Origin: Planctomycetota bacterium
GTDB lineage: Bacteria > Planctomycetota > Phycisphaerae > Phycisphaerales > UBA1924
Assembly (NCBI GenBank): GCA_020831805.1
Contig: JAFIFX010000002.1
Coordinates: forward strand, 1 to 64,000
Direction of reading: 5' to 3'
Length of the DNA stretch: 64,000 nt
In this document: positions 29,259 to 39,141 of the stretch, in pieces
Position numbering within the stretch: position 1 is the first letter of the stretch
Layout: each line of letters starts with the position of its first letter
Position numbers and translations under genes: made by a program
The notes under the pieces: model-generated
Databases searched by the model: none
The model's input: the letters and a program-made list of their open reading frames with translations, nothing else
What the model was told of the DNA's origin: nothing

Positions 29259-29286
29259 TTGACACCAATCAAAAACCTGATAACCT
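29259..29286 (+). promoter_or_regulatory. Sigma70-like promoter
   Basis: TTGACA-N16-TAACCT immediately before ATG 29293. Confidence 0.5.
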
Positions 29287-29292
29287 GCCCGC

Positions 29293-29976
29293 ATGACCCA
29301 ATCAAAACCCAATCAGAGTATCCCCCACCCCCTCCTCACCGACCTCCTCGACCACGCCCTGGCCCTCCCCGAGGTCGCACGGCGGCACGACATGCCGCTG
29401 CCCGAGATCGCCCGCATCCTCGAATCACCCGCCTTCGCCGAGGCTGCGGCGGCGTTCGCCCGGGCCGTCGAGATCCGGGCCGGGGCCCTGCGGCCGCTGG
29501 CCAACGCCCGGGCCCTGGCCGCGGCCTGCCGCGTCATGAACCAGGAGATCACCTCCGCCGCCCGGGCCGAATCGGTCCGCAAGGCGGTGGGCATGGTGCT
29601 GCGGTGGCAGGATGGGGCATCGCCGGAGCCCGACGCCGGCCGGTCGCCATCCGGGGCCGCATCCTCCGAGGACGCGGTGCGGCCCGGGCGAGCCGGGCGG
29701 CCCGACGGGGCCGGGTTCACCGCCGAAAAGCCGGCTGGGCGCATGGATCCGCGGCCCGGCCCCCCGTCCGATCGGGCCGCCAAGCCCCTTGTGAGGCCAT
29801 CCGACGATGAAGTGGAGTCTGGCGCCGCGGCGCTCCGGCCCGGCACATCGCCCGCGGCTCAGCTCCAGGCGGCCGCCGGTGAGGGGCCGCCGCCGTGGAC
29901 GCGCGGGATCGGGTCGTTGCGGCTGGAAGAACTCGAAGCCCTGGTCAAAGCGGGCGTGCCCGCCGCGGTGGGCTGA
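29293..29976 (+). CDS. Hypothetical protein
   Basis: Coding-like ORF with Ala/Arg-rich helical N-terminus; no family recognised. Confidence 0.55.
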   Translation: MTQSKPNQSIPHPLLTDLLDHALALPEVARRHDMPLPEIARILESPAFAEAAAAFARAVEIRAGALRPLANARALAAACRVMNQEITSAARAESVRKAVGMVLRWQDGASPEPDAGRSPSGAASSEDAVRPGRAGRPDGAGFTAEKPAGRMDPRPGPPSDRAAKPLVRPSDDEVESGAAALRPGTSPAAQLQAAAGEGPPPWTRGIGSLRLEELEALVKAGVPAAVG

Positions 29977-30006
29977 GATCGCCAGCGGCGGCCGGCCGCA
30001 TTGGGC

Positions 30007-30174
30007 TTATTTCCCGGCGTTCAGCGAGTTCGATTGGGCCTGGGTCCGGTTCTCGGGCTTGACGGGGGGCCGAGCGATGGGCAACGGCTCGTCGAGCCGC
30101 AGGGGGAACATCGAAACCAGGGCTGTGCGGCCGGGCGGCGGGTCTTGGGGACGGTTGGGGGTCGGGTTCGACAC
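30007..30174 (-). CDS. Small proline-rich hypothetical protein (55 aa)
   Basis: GGAGGAGAGAGCC-GTG start; MSNPTPNRPQDPPPGRTALVSMFPLRLDEPLPIARPPVKPENRTQAQSNSLNAGK*; not in ORF track. Confidence 0.4.
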   Translation of the reverse strand: MSNPTPNRPQDPPPGRTALVSMFPLRLDEPLPIARPPVKPENRTQAQSNSLNAGK

Positions 30175-30282
30175 GGCTCTCTCCTCCGGTCTTGGCGGGC
30201 CGAAAGAGACGCGGCCCGATCAGTTCAGTACGGAGCGACCATGACACAAGGTCGGCAAGATTGCCAGCGAAACTGACACCCG

Positions 30283-31116
30283 TCAGGTCACGGTCAACCC
30301 GTCATACGCCAGCATGACCCCGTCAGGCAGCCCCGCCTGCGTCTCCGCATGCCCCAGATCGTGGGTCATGTGGACGAAATAGGTCCGAGAAGCCCCGATC
30401 CGGGTGGCGGCCTCGGTGGCCTGGGCGATGGTCAGGTGGCTCGGGTGCGGCCGGTGCCGCAGGGCGTCGAGCACCAGCGTCTGCACGCCGGACAGCAGCG
30501 GCCAGGTGCCCTCCGGGATGGCCGAGCAATCGGTACAGTACGCCAGCGGCAGCAGCGTGCCGGGGTCGGAGGGGGATGCCGACCCAGGCGGCGTGGGGGG
30601 GTCGAAGCGGAAGCCGAGAATGTGCCGGCGACCGTGGATCAGGTCCAGCGGCGTGACGGTCAACCCGAAAAGGTCAAAGGGCGTGCCCGGCGCGACATGC
30701 CGGGGGATCAGCGTGGCGACGAAGGACTCGGGCGGCTTGTCGCCGCGGGCGAGGATGTAGGGATAGACACGCCGCAGCGACTCGTGGGTGAGGGCGTCGG
30801 CGTAGACCTCGATCGGGGCGTCCATGAGCACATTGAACCGGCGGACCTCGTCGAGTCCGAAGATGTGGTCCACATGATCATGGGTGATCAGGATGGCGTC
30901 GACCCGCTCGAACCCGGCCTGCAGCGCCTGGCGGCGCAGATCGGCGGAGGCGTCGATCAGGATCACACGCTCCTGGCCGGAGGCGTCCGTGAACTCGAGC
31001 GTCGCGCTGGTCCGCGTGCGGTCGTCCCTCGGGTCGGTGGAGGTGCAGACGGCGCACCCGCAGCCGATCACGGGGACGCCGCTGGAGGTTCCGGTGCCGA
31101 GGAAGCGGAGGCGCAT
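30283..31116 (-). CDS. MBL-fold metallo-hydrolase (PhnP-like)
   Basis: LGTGTSSGVPVIGCGCAVC, ILITHDHVDHIFGLDEVR. Confidence 0.87.
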   Translation of the reverse strand: MRLRFLGTGTSSGVPVIGCGCAVCTSTDPRDDRTRTSATLEFTDASGQERVILIDASADLRRQALQAGFERVDAILITHDHVDHIFGLDEVRRFNVLMDAPIEVYADALTHESLRRVYPYILARGDKPPESFVATLIPRHVAPGTPFDLFGLTVTPLDLIHGRRHILGFRFDPPTPPGSASPSDPGTLLPLAYCTDCSAIPEGTWPLLSGVQTLVLDALRHRPHPSHLTIAQATEAATRIGASRTYFVHMTHDLGHAETQAGLPDGVMLAYDGLTVT

Positions 31117-31134
31117 GACGGGAGGGTAGAACAA

Positions 31135-31162
31135 CGCCGGCCCGGGCGTGGCCGGGCCGGCG
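31135..31162 (-). terminator. Hairpin downstream of FG-GAP gene
   Basis: cgccggcccgg-gcgtgg-ccgggccggcg. Confidence 0.55.
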
Positions 31163-31185
31163 GGGTTGCTGGGGCGGCTGAGCGT

Positions 31186-33582
31186 TTACGGGCAGCCGGC
31201 GTTGAAGAGCCGGAAGAACACGACAAAGTCGAAGAAGTTCAGGAGTCCGTCGCCGTTGAAATCGGCCCGAGGGTCACCGGCGTTGAAGAGCTGGATGAAA
31301 CGGGCGATGTCATAGAGGTTCAGGACGCCGTCGGTGATGAGGTCCGGAAGGCAGGGCTCGATCGAGCGGTTGTAGAGGATGGTGGCGCCCGACCCCGTGG
31401 CGTAGATGACATCCGGCAGGCCGTCGGCGTTCAGGTCGATGAACTCGGCGGCGACTGGGTTGAGGGCGGAGTAGGAGCGGGACCGTGCCTCGAAGTTTCC
31501 CTGGGGGTTGGCGTGCAGCACCTCGATCACGCGGCCTCGGACAGCGACAAGGTCCAGCCTGCCGTCGGCGTTGACATCAAAGGGCTGGATCCACTCGATC
31601 GACGAAGATGCGATCGGTGTGGAGATGGTTTGCGGCGGCGTGTACTGGCGCGGGCCTGTGGCGTAGTTGACGGCGATCGTGGAGGTCGATGCGACGGCGA
31701 TGTCGAGCAGCCCGTTGTTGGTAAAGTCCGCGGCGACCAGGCGGACGCCTCTCGTGCTGCCCCCGGCGTTGTTGAAGGTTGGGATGCTGACGGGCGCCTC
31801 GAAGCTGCCGTCCGGACGGCCGTAGGCGACATAGACGGCGCCGTTGCCGCTGGTGAGGCGGTTGAGGCAGAGCAGGTCGGGATACCCGTCGGCGTCCAGG
31901 TCGGCGACCGCGAGCGATCCGGGGCTGGATGTGAGCGAGAGGGTGGCGGTGGTCGGTTCGGAGAACGATCCGTCTGGCTGTGCGTGGTAGATGTATGCGA
32001 TGCCGTCCGAGCGGAGGAGGACGAGGTCGTCGCGGCCGTTGGCGTTCAGGTCCGTGAGGACGGGGTTGGTGGGGTTGGACAGGCCGAAGTTCTGAAAGAT
32101 CGCTTCTTCGAAGCCGCCATCGGGCTTGCCGAGGAGCACGACGGATTGGCCGTGGCCGATCGAGATGAGGTCTGGGATGCCGTCGCCGTTGATGTCGGCG
32201 TTGGTGATGAAGCCTCTGGCGGCGGACGGGATGCTCGGTTCGGGGATGTCTTCGATTTCGAGTCGGTGCCCGGCGCCATCGGGGACCGGGGTGAGCCTGC
32301 GGAACTGTCTCGGGCCTTCGCCGTAGGCCAGGATGAAGGACGGCGTGCCATCGAGGAGGTCATTTCGCAGCATGGCCTGGAAGAGGTTCGTGCTCGGGCT
32401 CGGGAGGGCGGTTCTCGTGTAGGTCGCGCTCTCGCGGTAGGAGTCCTGGTCGTCGGTGGGGAAAGCGACCCAGCCGAAGGGGCTCGTGGTGGCGTAGATG
32501 ACATCCTGGCGTCCGTTGCCGTTGATGTCGCCGAGCGTGACATGGCGGAACTCGGCGAACTGTCCGATGGGCGGGATGATCTCGCGGAAGATGCCCGGTT
32601 CGTCGGTGTCGGCGGAGATCACGCTGGCGACGCCATCGCCCATGAATGACGGGAAGATGTCGGCCCGCTGCACGGAGCGGTCTGTGGTGGCGACGGCGCC
32701 CGTGATGGTGACGGCGCCGTACGCCTGTGTCCCGGGTCCGGCCGGTTCACGGACTTCGTAGGCGTTCGTGCCGGGGTTGAAAACATAGTGGCCGGCCCGG
32801 TAGTTGGTGGTGTTGACCCATACGAGATTCTTGACGCCGTCGTGGTTCACATCGGCGGCGAGTATCGTCGCGGCGCTTCCCCCGACGAGGTTGACGCTGA
32901 TCCCGAGTTGCCACGACCCGGCCGGCGTGGCATGGATGATTCTCAGTCGGCTCGCCGCGTGCAGGACCGCGACATCGAGAAGGCCGTCCGCGTTGAAATC
33001 CTCGATGACCAGCTTCTGGACATTGCCCAGGTCTGACTGAAGGTTGAGCAGGAACTGGGGGACCGAGAAGACGGCGTCTCCCAGGTTGTGATGGACAAGG
33101 GCGGAGACCGAGCTGGCGACCACGATGTCGGTCTTGCCGGACTGATTCATGTCCGCGGCGACCAGGATCTCGCCGTTGGCGGTCGGCATCGGGCTTTCCG
33201 GAGCAGGCGTGAGTTGCCCGTCGGCGTTGTTGAGCAGGATGTGGACGATGCCGTGGGTGTTGGAGAGGATCAGGAGGTCTTCGAGGCCGTTGTTGTTGAT
33301 GTCGGCTTTGGTGAAGCTCGCCAGGTTCGTGCCGAGGAGCGTGACGATCTGCTGCGGCTCGAACTCACCGTCGTCGAGGGCGTGGAAGATCTGGTATCGG
33401 ACGGGGTTGGTCCCGAGCACGATCACATCGTCCCGCCCGTTGCCGGTCAGGTCGGTCGCGAGGATGCCGGCCGGCTGGAAGGTCAGCGGCTGGTAGGTGC
33501 TTGTGGTGCGGATGTTGTCCCCCGCGGCAGCGGCGGTGAGGAACATCGATGCCATGACGACGGGGGCGAGACGCGTTCTCAC
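31186..33582 (-). CDS. FG-GAP/VCBS repeat exported protein with Cys-framed dockerin-like C-terminus
   Basis: Repeated DxNxNGxxDLL motifs; C-term CLPDLITDGVLNLYDIARFIQLFNAGDPRADFNGDGLLNFFDFVVFFRLFNAGCP. Confidence 0.82.
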   Translation of the reverse strand: MRTRLAPVVMASMFLTAAAAGDNIRTTSTYQPLTFQPAGILATDLTGNGRDDVIVLGTNPVRYQIFHALDDGEFEPQQIVTLLGTNLASFTKADINNNGLEDLLILSNTHGIVHILLNNADGQLTPAPESPMPTANGEILVAADMNQSGKTDIVVASSVSALVHHNLGDAVFSVPQFLLNLQSDLGNVQKLVIEDFNADGLLDVAVLHAASRLRIIHATPAGSWQLGISVNLVGGSAATILAADVNHDGVKNLVWVNTTNYRAGHYVFNPGTNAYEVREPAGPGTQAYGAVTITGAVATTDRSVQRADIFPSFMGDGVASVISADTDEPGIFREIIPPIGQFAEFRHVTLGDINGNGRQDVIYATTSPFGWVAFPTDDQDSYRESATYTRTALPSPSTNLFQAMLRNDLLDGTPSFILAYGEGPRQFRRLTPVPDGAGHRLEIEDIPEPSIPSAARGFITNADINGDGIPDLISIGHGQSVVLLGKPDGGFEEAIFQNFGLSNPTNPVLTDLNANGRDDLVLLRSDGIAYIYHAQPDGSFSEPTTATLSLTSSPGSLAVADLDADGYPDLLCLNRLTSGNGAVYVAYGRPDGSFEAPVSIPTFNNAGGSTRGVRLVAADFTNNGLLDIAVASTSTIAVNYATGPRQYTPPQTISTPIASSSIEWIQPFDVNADGRLDLVAVRGRVIEVLHANPQGNFEARSRSYSALNPVAAEFIDLNADGLPDVIYATGSGATILYNRSIEPCLPDLITDGVLNLYDIARFIQLFNAGDPRADFNGDGLLNFFDFVVFFRLFNAGCP

Positions 33583-35924
33583 GGGCAGCCCTCCTGATAG
33601 AGCTGCAGGAAGCGGGCGACATCGAAGAAGTTGAACTCACCGTCCCAGTTCAGGTCGGCGACGGGGTCGGCGTCGTTGTAGGCGTCGATGAAGGCGGCGA
33701 GGTCGAAGAGGTTGATCTCGCCGTCCGGGACGAAATCGATCGGGCAGTAATCGCCGGTGGAGCGGTTGGGCATGAAGGTGAAGCCGGAGCCGTTGGCCAG
33801 GTAGATGTCGGGGATGCCGTTGTCGTTCGAATCGGCGAGCATGACGCCGATGGGGTTCGCGGGCGTATAGAACCGGTGCCTGCGGCTGAAGAGTCCCTGC
33901 GGTCCGTGTCCGACAATTTCCGCGTTGCTGTTGAAAAAAGTGATGACTTCGTTCCGGCCGTCGCCGTTCATGTCAGCGATCTGGACGGAGCGGATGCCCG
34001 AGCCGGACGATACGGTGAGGGGGGGCAGGTAGGAGCGTGGGCCGTCGGAGAGGTAGACGACGGTGTTGTTGCCCTGGGCGACCGCGAGGTCGAGGTACGG
34101 GCTGTTGTTGATTCTGCCGGCGGCGAGGACATCGTTCTGTGTCGAGCCGTTGTTTCCGGCGGCCGGCAGCACGATGGGCTGTTCGAATGTGCCGTCCCCG
34201 CGGCCGTAGGCGATGTGCATGCGGTTGAGCGCGCCGCTGCCGGCCTGGGACTGTGTGGCGATGAGGTCGGCGTGGCCGTCCAGATCGAGGTCCGCGGTGA
34301 TGAACGAGCTAAAACCGCTGGACGCGCTGAACTGGACGGCGACCGGGGCCGAGAGGAAGCCGGACGGCTGACCGAAGAGGATGAACGCGGTCCCGTTGAT
34401 GCCCAGGGTGGCGATGTCGGCGATCCCGTCGCCGTTGAAGTCCGCCGAGACGATGTGGTGGATGGTGGTGGTGTCGGTCACGGGCCGGTTGATGGGGATG
34501 CCGAACGAGCCGTCGGCGTTGCCGAGCTGCCACCGGATGATGGCGGGCCCGGAGCCGCTGGCGACAAAGACGAAGTCGTCGATGCCGTCGCCGTTGATGT
34601 CCGCGAGCAAGAACCGGCCGCTCGAGTTGGTTGTCGGGCGCGTCTCGGATTGGATCGAGAAGGATTCGAAGCCGGGGATGATGCTGAAGATGGTCGTGGG
34701 CTGGAAGTTCGTTCTTTCGACGGCGAGTGCCGGCGTACCGAAAACGGTGGTGTAGGGCCTGGTGGCTCTGATGGTCGTATCCGTATCGACCGTGGCCCCG
34801 TTACCCGCGAAGCCGCCCTGGCTGCCCTGCTCGAAGATGATGATGCCGGGCGGGTTCATGCCGATATACGCGATGGCTTTCTTACCGTCGCCGTTGTGGT
34901 CGAGAATCGCGGGGAAGCGGAGATCGTTGTAACGACCGAACGGGGGCTGGGTCTCCCTGTAGAAAGTGGTGGGGACGGGGTCCCAGTAGGAGACGGTGGT
35001 CAGGCCGCTGCCGCTGAAGCCGTAGACGATATCCGGCATCGAGTTGCCGTTGACGTCGCCGAAGGTGACGGATGCCGCGTTGAGGGCTCGTCCGGTGGGC
35101 GGGATGAAGAGGGTGTAGGCGTTCTGGACCGGGTTGTACCGGACGACGCCGACGCGGGCGGCGTTGGTGACCGGGATGATCAGGTCGGAGCGTGAGTCGA
35201 GATCGACATCGGCGACGCCGATCGCGAGGCCGTTGCTGCCGAGGTTGATCGTCTGGGCGAACGCGTAGGTCTGGCCGGCGGTCTCGTAGATCGCGAGGTT
35301 CGCGCTGTTGAGGATGGCGATTTCCTTTGTTCCATCGCCTCTGAGGTCGGCGGCCGCGATGATCACATTCGTGTTCGTCGCGGGGATGGGGAACTGCGTG
35401 GGGAAGTTGAAGCCGCTGCCGCCGCCGAGATTCTGGTGGATGGCCACGGCGTCGTTCGAAACGACCAGGATGTCCGGGAATCCGTCGGCGTTCGTGTCGG
35501 CCACGGTGATGTTCCTGGCGCCCGTGATCGTCGGGACGGGCGACCAGATGGGCTCGACCAGGCCTTGCTCCTCGGTGTTGAGGAACACACGCACCGCGAG
35601 GGAGGATTGCGAGAAGATCAGCAGGTCCTGGCGTTGGTTGCCGTTGATATCGGCGATGACCGGACGATGGACGGATCCGGTGAGATTCGTGGTCGGTCCC
35701 GGCTCAAATCCGCCTTCGGGCGTGGCGTAGTAGATCTGGAAGCGGTTGGGCGAGTTGAAGAAGAGGATCAGGTCGTCCCGCCCGTCGGCGTTGGCGTCGA
35801 AGGAGATCATGTCCGTTGGTGAGGTGTCGAGGGGCAAGAACGAGCCTGCTGTGCTGAAATCGGTCTGGGCCGCAAGGGCGGCGTGTCCGATGGCGATCGG
35901 GAGCAACGCGAGCAGTGGCTTCAT
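33579..35924 (-). CDS. FG-GAP/VCBS repeat exported protein with Cys-framed dockerin-like C-terminus
   Basis: Paralog of 31186-33582; 4-nt overlap with it; C-term CPIDFVPDGEINLFDLAAFIDAY...FNFFDVARFLQLYQEGCP. Confidence 0.82.
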   Translation of the reverse strand: MKPLLALLPIAIGHAALAAQTDFSTAGSFLPLDTSPTDMISFDANADGRDDLILFFNSPNRFQIYYATPEGGFEPGPTTNLTGSVHRPVIADINGNQRQDLLIFSQSSLAVRVFLNTEEQGLVEPIWSPVPTITGARNITVADTNADGFPDILVVSNDAVAIHQNLGGGSGFNFPTQFPIPATNTNVIIAAADLRGDGTKEIAILNSANLAIYETAGQTYAFAQTINLGSNGLAIGVADVDLDSRSDLIIPVTNAARVGVVRYNPVQNAYTLFIPPTGRALNAASVTFGDVNGNSMPDIVYGFSGSGLTTVSYWDPVPTTFYRETQPPFGRYNDLRFPAILDHNGDGKKAIAYIGMNPPGIIIFEQGSQGGFAGNGATVDTDTTIRATRPYTTVFGTPALAVERTNFQPTTIFSIIPGFESFSIQSETRPTTNSSGRFLLADINGDGIDDFVFVASGSGPAIIRWQLGNADGSFGIPINRPVTDTTTIHHIVSADFNGDGIADIATLGINGTAFILFGQPSGFLSAPVAVQFSASSGFSSFITADLDLDGHADLIATQSQAGSGALNRMHIAYGRGDGTFEQPIVLPAAGNNGSTQNDVLAAGRINNSPYLDLAVAQGNNTVVYLSDGPRSYLPPLTVSSGSGIRSVQIADMNGDGRNEVITFFNSNAEIVGHGPQGLFSRRHRFYTPANPIGVMLADSNDNGIPDIYLANGSGFTFMPNRSTGDYCPIDFVPDGEINLFDLAAFIDAYNDADPVADLNWDGEFNFFDVARFLQLYQEGCP

Positions 35925-36092
35925 GTTCTGATTCCGTGCGGAGGGGGGGTGGTGGGGCTCGGCGCGACCGAGTGGATACAGCGTACCCGACTGGGGGTTG
36001 TGTTCGTAGAGTTTTCCAGAAAAGAATTTTGTGGGAACAATCTCCGGGCGGCAGGAACGGGGCGGAGTAGGAAAAGTGGGAAGGGTGGGGGT

Positions 36093-36740
36093 TTAGGGGC
36101 ATCCCTCGTTGTAGAGGGCCATGTAGGCGGCGATGTCGAAGAAGTTCCAGACGCCGAAGGGGGGTGCGAGGTCGGCTCGGGGGTCCTGGTTGTTGTAGAG
36201 GGCGATGAAGTCGGCGACATCGAAGAAGTTGAGCAGGCCGTCGCCGTTGATGTCGGCGGGGCAGACGAGGCGGACGAAGACATTGGGGTCGTCGAGGTTG
36301 ATCCAGCCGATGTTCTCGCCCCATGCGAAGCCGCGGAAGCGGTTGTTCTCGATGCGGGCGGGGTTGGCAGGGGAGGCGAGGGCGCCGCCGGAGAAGTTGA
36401 TCCAGCCGACATTCTCGGCCCAGGCGAAGCCGGAGAGGTGGCCGTTGTCCGGGTCGCGGTTGACGCCGAAGTTCAGGCCGGTGGTGTTGGCGTAGGGCCC
36501 GTCGCCGTCGCCGAGGTTGATCCAGCCGATGTTCTCGCCCCAGACGAAGCCTTCGAGGTGGGTGGGGTATGCGAAGACGCCCTGGGCCCCGGGGGGGTTG
36601 CCGGCGTCGGCGAAGTTGAGGAAGCCGATGTTCTCACCCCAGGCGAACTTGTGGTTGGGGTCGACCTGCTGGGCCAGGGCGGGGGCGGCGGTGAGGGCGA
36701 GGGCGACGAGGATGGTCAGTGTTTTGCGAATGCGGTGCAT
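36093..36740 (-). CDS. WGENIGWIN-repeat exported protein with dockerin-like C-terminus, copy A
   Basis: Signal peptide; four GF(A/V)W(G/A)EN(I/V)G(W/F)(I/L)N repeats; C-term CPADINGDG...YNEGCP. Confidence 0.8.
   Translation of the reverse strand: MHRIRKTLTILVALALTAAPALAQQVDPNHKFAWGENIGFLNFADAGNPPGAQGVFAYPTHLEGFVWGENIGWINLGDGDGPYANTTGLNFGVNRDPDNGHLSGFAWAENVGWINFSGGALASPANPARIENNRFRGFAWGENIGWINLDDPNVFVRLVCPADINGDGLLNFFDVADFIALYNNQDPRADLAPPFGVWNFFDIAAYMALYNEGCP
36095..36705. repeat. 611-bp exact direct repeat, copy A
   Basis: Compared by eye line by line, identical to 39375-39985 (offset 3280). Confidence 0.95.
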
Positions 36741-36784
36741 GGTCTTTACCACGAATGGATCGGCGGTACGGGTCTGTGACGGCA

Positions 36785-37954
36785 TCAGATTGTGAAGTTC
36801 GCGTTGGGGTTGGTGGATCCGGGGGAGGTGCCGCCGGAGTTGCCGCTGAAGGCGGGGGCGAGTGTGGCGTTGACGACAATGCACGCGTTGTTGGCGGCGA
36901 TGCTCCAGTTCACGGAGTTGGATCGGCAGGTGTTGCGTACGATAAAGTTGCCGCTGCTTTCTGCAAGGATTCCGATATTGTTGCTGTTGCAGATGTTGTC
37001 CTCGATGCGATTGCCAAATGCAGTTCGGATTCCAGAAGATCCGGCAGTGGTGTTATTATTGCAAGTGTTTCCTGTGATAAAGCAGTTGGAATTGGCGGAG
37101 ATTCCGTGGCTTGTGTTGTTTGCGGTGAGGCAGCGAGCCACGGTGCATGAGTTCGACACCGAGATTCCGACGGTATTTGACTGAACTGTGCAGGCATGCA
37201 CCAGGCTGTTGGTGCCGGCGAGGATACCGACATTTGCATTTTGGAGCACGATGCAGTCGGCGATCGTCTTTGCACTACTGCTGCTAGCTCGAATTCCGTA
37301 GTTTCCGTTTCCCCGTGCAGAGCATTCAAGAATCATGACTTCGCTCGGGGCGTGGATGCCATCGTTGCCATTGTCTTCTGCGAGGCACGCTCGGACGATG
37401 GAGTTGTGCAATGCATGTATTCCATAAAACCCATTCGCTCGAGCGATCACGTTCTCGATCAATGCGTTTCTTCCGATGAGTGCATCGGGCAAGCCGATGC
37501 CGCTCGATGGCCAGTTGCTGACGGTGCCGTTTCGGATGATGACATCACGGAGTCCACTCGAACCAATAATGCCTCGGGACAAGCCTTGCCCGCCAGGTCC
37601 GAGCACGGCGAAGCCGTTGAGGTCGACGGTGACATTGGGTGCGTCGATTCGGATCCCGTGCTTGCCGACCTCGCCGATGATGTTGTTTTCGAGATAGTAG
37701 CTGCCTGGCTGGGTGATGCGGAAGCTGTTAGCGGCATCGCCAGGCGTGTTCGTCTGGTTGATGGGGATGCGGGGCTCCGGCCCGGGGGTGGAGGTGATTG
37801 GGCCGGTCGGCGGGTTCAGTGGGCCGGCGTGGGCCTTTCCGGCGAGGAATGCGCCAGCGGCGATTCCGCCGAGGCCGGCCAGCATGGCGCGGCGGTCGGT
37901 GGTGTGGCTGGAGGCGGTGACTTCGGGCGAATGATCCATGGGTGACTGATCCAT
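36785..37954 (-). CDS. Tat-signal right-handed parallel beta-helix repeat protein
   Basis: DRRAMLAGLGGIAAGAFLAGKAHAGPLNPP; NxxGI rungs; SD AAGGA before MDQSP. Confidence 0.82.
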   Translation of the reverse strand: MDQSPMDHSPEVTASSHTTDRRAMLAGLGGIAAGAFLAGKAHAGPLNPPTGPITSTPGPEPRIPINQTNTPGDAANSFRITQPGSYYLENNIIGEVGKHGIRIDAPNVTVDLNGFAVLGPGGQGLSRGIIGSSGLRDVIIRNGTVSNWPSSGIGLPDALIGRNALIENVIARANGFYGIHALHNSIVRACLAEDNGNDGIHAPSEVMILECSARGNGNYGIRASSSSAKTIADCIVLQNANVGILAGTNSLVHACTVQSNTVGISVSNSCTVARCLTANNTSHGISANSNCFITGNTCNNNTTAGSSGIRTAFGNRIEDNICNSNNIGILAESSGNFIVRNTCRSNSVNWSIAANNACIVVNATLAPAFSGNSGGTSPGSTNPNANFTI

Positions 37955-38007
37955 CGTTTTTCCTTCCATTGCGTGCTTGGGAGCAATGGGCTGTGAAACT
38001 GAGGTAT

Positions 38008-39141
38008 TCAATAGGTGTAGTTCGCGTTGGGGTTGGTGGATCCGGGGGAGGTGCCGCCAGAGTTGCCGAGGATGGGCAACAGGCTGGGTGACGCGTTGAC
38101 GACGAGGCAGATGTTGTTGGGCGCAATGCTCCAGTTAAAGGCGTTACCCGAGCACGAGTTGCGGGCGATAAAGTTGCCAGGCGATACGACGCGGATTCCG
38201 ATACTGTTTCCGTTGCAAGTATTTTCCTCGATACAGATATTGTTCTGGCCCGAGTCGACAAAGATTCCGGCCCCGCTGGTTGTATCGCCATTGTCGGAGC
38301 AGAGGTTGGAGCGGGCAACACAGTATCTGGCGAGTTGCAGGCCGTGCAGGCCAGAAAAGACTCCGTTTCTCGTGATCGTGCAGTGGGTGACCAGTGATCC
38401 CTTGGCGGCGAGGATGCCGGTATCACGATTGACGGAGACCGTGCACTGACTCACCGTGGACCCGCTGCCAACTGACACGCCGATACCCCGGTTCTCTCGC
38501 ACGGCGCATGCGTATATCAGGCTGGATTCACCTGCACGGATGCCTCCGTAGGCGTCCGACGTTAAGCTGCCGTTCAGATGCACGCCGCATTCGTTGACAC
38601 GGAGCATAAAACCATCCTGGTTGCTGATTCCCCACATGCGGTTGGAGTGCGCGTGTACGCGTTCGATGGCCCCGTCGTCGATGGCGGTGAGCAGCCCGTG
38701 CTCACCCCAATTGGAGACCTGGCCGTTGCGGATCACCACACCGATGCGATAGTTTGGCATGAAGACGCCCGATCGTGATCCGGGCACGCCTTGGAGTTGA
38801 AAACCCATCAGATCCAGCGTGACATTGTTCGCGATGATCATGATGCCGTGACGGCCGGATTGCCCGATGATGTTGTCTTCGAGGTAGTAGGAACCTGGCT
38901 GTGTGATTCGGAATGTCGCGCTGGTGTCCCCGGGGGTGTTCTGGGCATTGACGGGGATGCGCGGCTCGGGCCCGGGGGTGGGCGCGATGGGGCCAGGGGG
39001 TGGGTTGAGGGGTCCGGCGTTGGCCTTGCCGGCGAGGAGCGCGCCGGCGGCGAGGCCGCCAAGGCCGGCGAGCATGGCGCGGCGGTCGGTGGGAAGGGTC
39101 GGCGGGTGCTCGGGCTTGTTTTCGGGGTGATCGTCTTGCAT
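38008..39141 (-). CDS. Tat-signal right-handed parallel beta-helix repeat protein
   Basis: DRRAMLAGLGGLAAGALLAGKANAGPLNPPPGPIAPTPGPEPRIPVN; paralog. Confidence 0.82.
   Translation of the reverse strand: MQDDHPENKPEHPPTLPTDRRAMLAGLGGLAAGALLAGKANAGPLNPPPGPIAPTPGPEPRIPVNAQNTPGDTSATFRITQPGSYYLEDNIIGQSGRHGIMIIANNVTLDLMGFQLQGVPGSRSGVFMPNYRIGVVIRNGQVSNWGEHGLLTAIDDGAIERVHAHSNRMWGISNQDGFMLRVNECGVHLNGSLTSDAYGGIRAGESSLIYACAVRENRGIGVSVGSGSTVSQCTVSVNRDTGILAAKGSLVTHCTITRNGVFSGLHGLQLARYCVARSNLCSDNGDTTSGAGIFVDSGQNNICIEENTCNGNSIGIRVVSPGNFIARNSCSGNAFNWSIAPNNICLVVNASPSLLPILGNSGGTSPGSTNPNANYTY

Noticed and set aside
29945-30247. 100-aa minus ORF listed in the track at this position
   Set aside because: Frame lacks a good SD and is Arg/Pro-rich shadow sequence; the overlapping 55-aa frame with a GGAGG SD is the better candidate
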